DNA of 13,582 nucleotides. It comes from Actinobacteria bacterium UBA5176 (GTDB lineage Bacteria > Actinomycetota > UBA4738). Position 1 is the first letter of the stretch. Each line of letters begins with the position of its first letter. Shown here piece after piece: positions 11,152 to 13,582 of this stretch. The position numbers were made by a program, and so were the translations under genes. The notes beneath the pieces were generated by a model. That model was not told where the DNA came from and searched no databases. It saw nothing but the letters and a program-made list of their open reading frames with translations. The stretch is taken from NCBI GenBank assembly GCA_002413305.1, contig DHWS01000009.1:1-13582 (forward strand). Reading direction: 5' to 3'.

Positions 11152-12825
11152 ATGACCGCCCTGGAGTTCCGCGGCCCGTCGAACGTCGCCGACCTGGTCC
11201 GCGACGCCGCCACGGACCACCCCGCCAAGACCGCCCTGGTCTTCCAGGGCAAGGCCACGACGTACGCCGAACTGGACGACCGGGTCGACCTCACCGCCGC
11301 TGCCCTGGCCGGCCTCGGGGTCCGCAAGGGCGACCGCGTGGCGCTCCTGATCGGCAACGTGCCGGAGTTCGTCACCGGCCTGTACGGAGGGCTCCGGGCC
11401 GGAGCCGTGGTCTGCCCGCTGAACATCCTGCTCACCGGCGAAGAGCTCGGCTACATCCTGGCCGACGCGGGGGCGAAGGTGGCCATCACGGAGCTCGGTT
11501 CGCTGCAGTCCCTCCTGGACGCCCGGGGCCGCCTCCCCGACCTCGAGACGATCGTGGTGATCGGGGGGCCACCCGCGCCGCCCGGAACCGTCTCGCTGGA
11601 GGAGGCCGTCCAGTCGGAGGCCGAACCTCCGCAGGTCTCCACCGGCCCGGAGGACGTCGCGGTGATCGCCTACACGGCGGGGACCACCGCGGAGCCGAAG
11701 GGCGCCGTCCTCAGCCACCGGAACCTCCTGGCGAACCTGGACCAGATGGACTCGGTCCCGGACCTGGCCATGGTGCCCGACGACGTGATCTTGCTGGTCC
11801 TGCCGATGTTCCATATCTACGCGCTGAACGTGCTCCTCGGCCTGACGGTGAAGAACGCGGCCACCGCCGTCCTGCTCGAACGGTTCGACCCGTTGGAGTC
11901 GCTCCGGCTGGTGGAGCGCCAGGGCGTGAGCGTGTTGTTCGGCGCGCCGCCGATGTTCTCCGGATGGCTGTCGCTGGCCGAAAGCGGCTCGGAGATGCCC
12001 GACCTGTCGACCGTGCGCCTGGCCGTGTCGGGCGCCTCTGCGCTGGACGGGCACGTCCTGGAGGCGTTCCGGGATCGGTTCGGCATCACGATCTGGGAGG
12101 GGTACGGGCTGACGGAGGCCGCGCCCGCCGTGACCACCAACGCGATCGGCCCGGTGGCCAAGCCCGGCTCGATCGGCCTGCCGATCCCGGGCGTGGAGGT
12201 CCGCCTGGTCGATGAGACCGGCGAGGACGTCGAAGAGGACGATCCCGGCGAGGTGTGGGTGCGCGGCGACAACGTCTTCTCCGGCTACTGGAACCGGCCG
12301 GAGGAGACCTCGCGGGTCCTGGAGGGGGGCTGGCTGAAGACCGGCGACATCGCCTATCGCGACGAGGACGGTTACCTGTTCATCGTCGACCGCAAGAAGG
12401 ACCTGATCATCGTGTCGGGCTTCAACGTGTTCCCGAAAGAGGTCGAGGACGCCATCGAGCGGCACCCCCGCGTAGCGGAGGCCGCGGTCGTCGGCGTGCC
12501 CGACGAGCGGACGGGGGAGGCCGTGCAGGCCTGGGTGGTGCCGGTGGAGGGCGCCTCGCTGACCCAGGACGACGTGCTCGAGCACCTCCGGCCGTACCTG
12601 GCCCGGTTCAAGTGGCCCCGAGACGTCCATATCGTCGAGGAGCTCCCGCACCACGTGACCGGAAAGGTGCTTCGCCGGATGCTCCGTGGTGAGGAGCCGG
12701 AGTCGCCGGCCGGCGGTGCGGTGGAGCCTTCGCCCGACAGTACTGCTCACGATGAGCCATCATCTGAGCCGGAGGATCGAGAAGAGCCGCCGGACGGCGT
12801 GGAACCCCCGCCCGAGGTCAGTTGA
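11152..12825 (+). CDS. AMP-binding acyl-CoA synthetase (ANL superfamily)
   Basis: 557 residues. The enzyme should activate a carboxylic acid with ATP and pass it to CoA. Motifs: YTAGTTAEPKG (174-184, A3 P-loop; the usual YTSGTTGxPKG has Ala at 176 and 180), WEGYGLTEAAP (315-325, A5), WLKTGDIAYRDEDGY (394-408, A7), DRKKDLIIVSGFNVFPKEVE (413-432, hinge and A8) and the A10 lysine K505 in VTGKVLRR. Chain length cannot be told; medium- or long-chain is likely. Residues 513-557 form an acidic Glu/Pro/Ser-rich tail beyond A10, unusual for the family and probably disordered. ATG 11152 follows AAGG at 11141-11144, overlapping the stop of the AttH-like gene. The membrane protein gene starts 1 nt after its stop. 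Confidence 0.95.
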   Translation: MTALEFRGPSNVADLVRDAATDHPAKTALVFQGKATTYAELDDRVDLTAAALAGLGVRKGDRVALLIGNVPEFVTGLYGGLRAGAVVCPLNILLTGEELGYILADAGAKVAITELGSLQSLLDARGRLPDLETIVVIGGPPAPPGTVSLEEAVQSEAEPPQVSTGPEDVAVIAYTAGTTAEPKGAVLSHRNLLANLDQMDSVPDLAMVPDDVILLVLPMFHIYALNVLLGLTVKNAATAVLLERFDPLESLRLVERQGVSVLFGAPPMFSGWLSLAESGSEMPDLSTVRLAVSGASALDGHVLEAFRDRFGITIWEGYGLTEAAPAVTTNAIGPVAKPGSIGLPIPGVEVRLVDETGEDVEEDDPGEVWVRGDNVFSGYWNRPEETSRVLEGGWLKTGDIAYRDEDGYLFIVDRKKDLIIVSGFNVFPKEVEDAIERHPRVAEAAVVGVPDERTGEAVQAWVVPVEGASLTQDDVLEHLRPYLARFKWPRDVHIVEELPHHVTGKVLRRMLRGEEPESPAGGAVEPSPDSTAHDEPSSEPEDREEPPDGVEPPPEVS

Positions 12826-12826
12826 C

Positions 12827-13567
12827 GTGCTCGCCGCGGGGCACGGGTTCGGCCTCGCGCTGTTCCCGCTCGGTGCCGCGCTGGTCGCCGGCGTGTTCGC
12901 CGCGATGCTCACGCAGCGGTTCGCCGCCCGCCGTCACCCCCACGAGGGAGTGTGGGCGATCGCGCTCTGGATGTACGCGGTGGCCGCGTTCGCCATGTTC
13001 CTCGGCGTCGTCCACGGCTGGACCGCCGGCGACTTCCGCGCGTACTGGCTGTTCGGCGCCGTGCTGAACGTCCCCTTCCTGTTCGCCGGCGAGGTCTACC
13101 TGCTGGCCCGGAACAACCGCCTCTGGCCGGGCGTGTTCGTCCTGGCCTTGGTCGGGCTGGCGGTGTACGCCGGCGTCGAGGTCTTCCGGGCGCCGATCCA
13201 TCCGGCGGAGCTCCGGCAGTCGCTCCCGCTGGGCCGCAAGGTGTTCGGCAAGGACGGCCTGCCGAACCTCCTGGCTCAGCTCTACTCGATCCCCGCGTAC
13301 TTCCTGCTGCTGTTCGGCTTGGTGTGGTCGGCCTGGGGGATGAAGGGGAAGCCCCAGCTCAAGGATCGGACGTTGGGGACCTTCGGCATCGCCATCGGGG
13401 CGACGATCGTGGCGATCGGCTCGGGGATCGGCGCCGCTTTCCACATCGTCCCGCTGTTCTCGGTCGCTTTGGCCGCCGGCATCCTGGTGATGTTCCTGGG
13501 GTTCCTTCGCGCCAGCCGCCCACACGCGCCCCGGCCGCAAGCTTCGCCCGCGCCGGCGAGATCGTAA
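12827..13567 (+). CDS. Hypothetical membrane protein with seven TM helices
   Basis: 246 residues from GTG 12827. Seven hydrophobic segments at about 8-31, 41-61, 72-94, 100-120, 148-169, 183-205 and 208-228, with a loop of about 28 residues between TM4 and TM5 (APIHPAELRQSLPLGRKVFG...) and a Pro/Ala/Arg-rich C-terminal tail (HAPRPQASPAP). No signal peptide, ATP site or transporter signature. GTG 12827 is preferred: it starts 1 nt after the ligase stop, has GAGG 9 nt upstream and opens directly before TM1; ATG 12752 would add 25 polar residues inside the ligase gene. Co-transcription with the ligase and AttH-like genes suggests a lipid-linked role, but nothing in the protein shows it. Confidence 0.82.
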   Translation: MLAAGHGFGLALFPLGAALVAGVFAAMLTQRFAARRHPHEGVWAIALWMYAVAAFAMFLGVVHGWTAGDFRAYWLFGAVLNVPFLFAGEVYLLARNNRLWPGVFVLALVGLAVYAGVEVFRAPIHPAELRQSLPLGRKVFGKDGLPNLLAQLYSIPAYFLLLFGLVWSAWGMKGKPQLKDRTLGTFGIAIGATIVAIGSGIGAAFHIVPLFSVALAAGILVMFLGFLRASRPHAPRPQASPAPARS

Positions 13568-13582
13568 AGAGCATCACCGATC

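Noticed and set aside
9150..11435. A 761-codon minus-strand open frame
   Set aside because: It lies antisense to the AttH-like and ligase genes and in another frame over the isomerase gene; composition is that of a GC-rich shadow.
10765..12750. A 661-codon minus-strand open frame opposite the ligase
   Set aside because: Same reason: no domain, His/Arg/Gly/Asp-rich, and the ligase on the other strand has every family motif.
1..13582. CRISPR arrays, insertion sequences, integrases, rRNA or tRNA genes
   Set aside because: I found no direct repeats with spacers, no transposase or recombinase motifs and no RNA gene signature on either strand.

Overview
This is a high-GC stretch of bacterial chromosome, almost certainly from an Actinomycetota genome, probably an uncultured, non-model lineage. 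The clearest lineage signal is a 33-codon gene at 5119-5220. It encodes a very basic peptide matching the AURKAIP1/COX24-type ribosomal protein bS22 of actinobacteria. An NAD-dependent epimerase and a PlsC-like acyltransferase follow it on the same strand; as I remember it, this is the order seen around Rv0500B-Rv0501-Rv0502 in mycobacteria. Several genes have a -10-like hexamer (TAGACT, TAAGCT, TAGCCT, TACAAT) only 7-10 nt before the start codon and little or no Shine-Dalgarno, which suggests leaderless transcription, also common in Actinomycetota. I see no mobile element, CRISPR array, tRNA or rRNA.

Left part (1-2061, minus strand): a possible gene fragment running off the left edge (1-116), just downstream of an 82-aa protein that looks like the leader type of a RiPP precursor (119-367) with a good promoter. 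Upstream in the transcription sense lie two tandem short-chain dehydrogenases (1282-2061 and 458-1277), 4 nt apart. The second has a one-base frameshift at 733-735. A divergent control region (2062-2176) with an 18-bp near-palindrome separates them from the next plus-strand gene.

Middle (2177-8506, plus strand): a PF15698-type phosphatase; a 367-bp non-coding stretch with four hairpins in a row (3210-3294); a Clp1/Grc3-like P-loop polynucleotide kinase; a CADD/TenA/PqqC-like haem-oxygenase-fold oxygenase with all six expected metal ligands; then the probable operon bS22 - SAM hydrolase (DUF62) - epimerase - acyltransferase. The acyltransferase carries an N-terminal Cys3His zinc-knuckle-like motif. 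A small hypothetical gene (8300-8506) closes the block.

Right part: on the minus strand, a sugar-phosphate isomerase/epimerase-type TIM barrel (9176-10012), a 58-codon single-TM protein (8963-9139) and a GNAT acetyltransferase (8520-8966) coupled to it by a GTGA overlap. Divergently, on the plus strand, a leaderless AttH/CrtC-like beta-barrel protein, an acyl-CoA synthetase and a seven-TM membrane protein lie almost end to end (10149-13567) and look like one operon.

The window is mostly accessory metabolism around a small conserved core. The best candidates for something undescribed are the RiPP-like peptide locus at the left edge, the neighbouring Clp1-like kinase and CADD-like oxygenase, the hairpin array, and the two genes shorter than 60 codons. 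Family assignments are from recognised motifs only; no search could be run.
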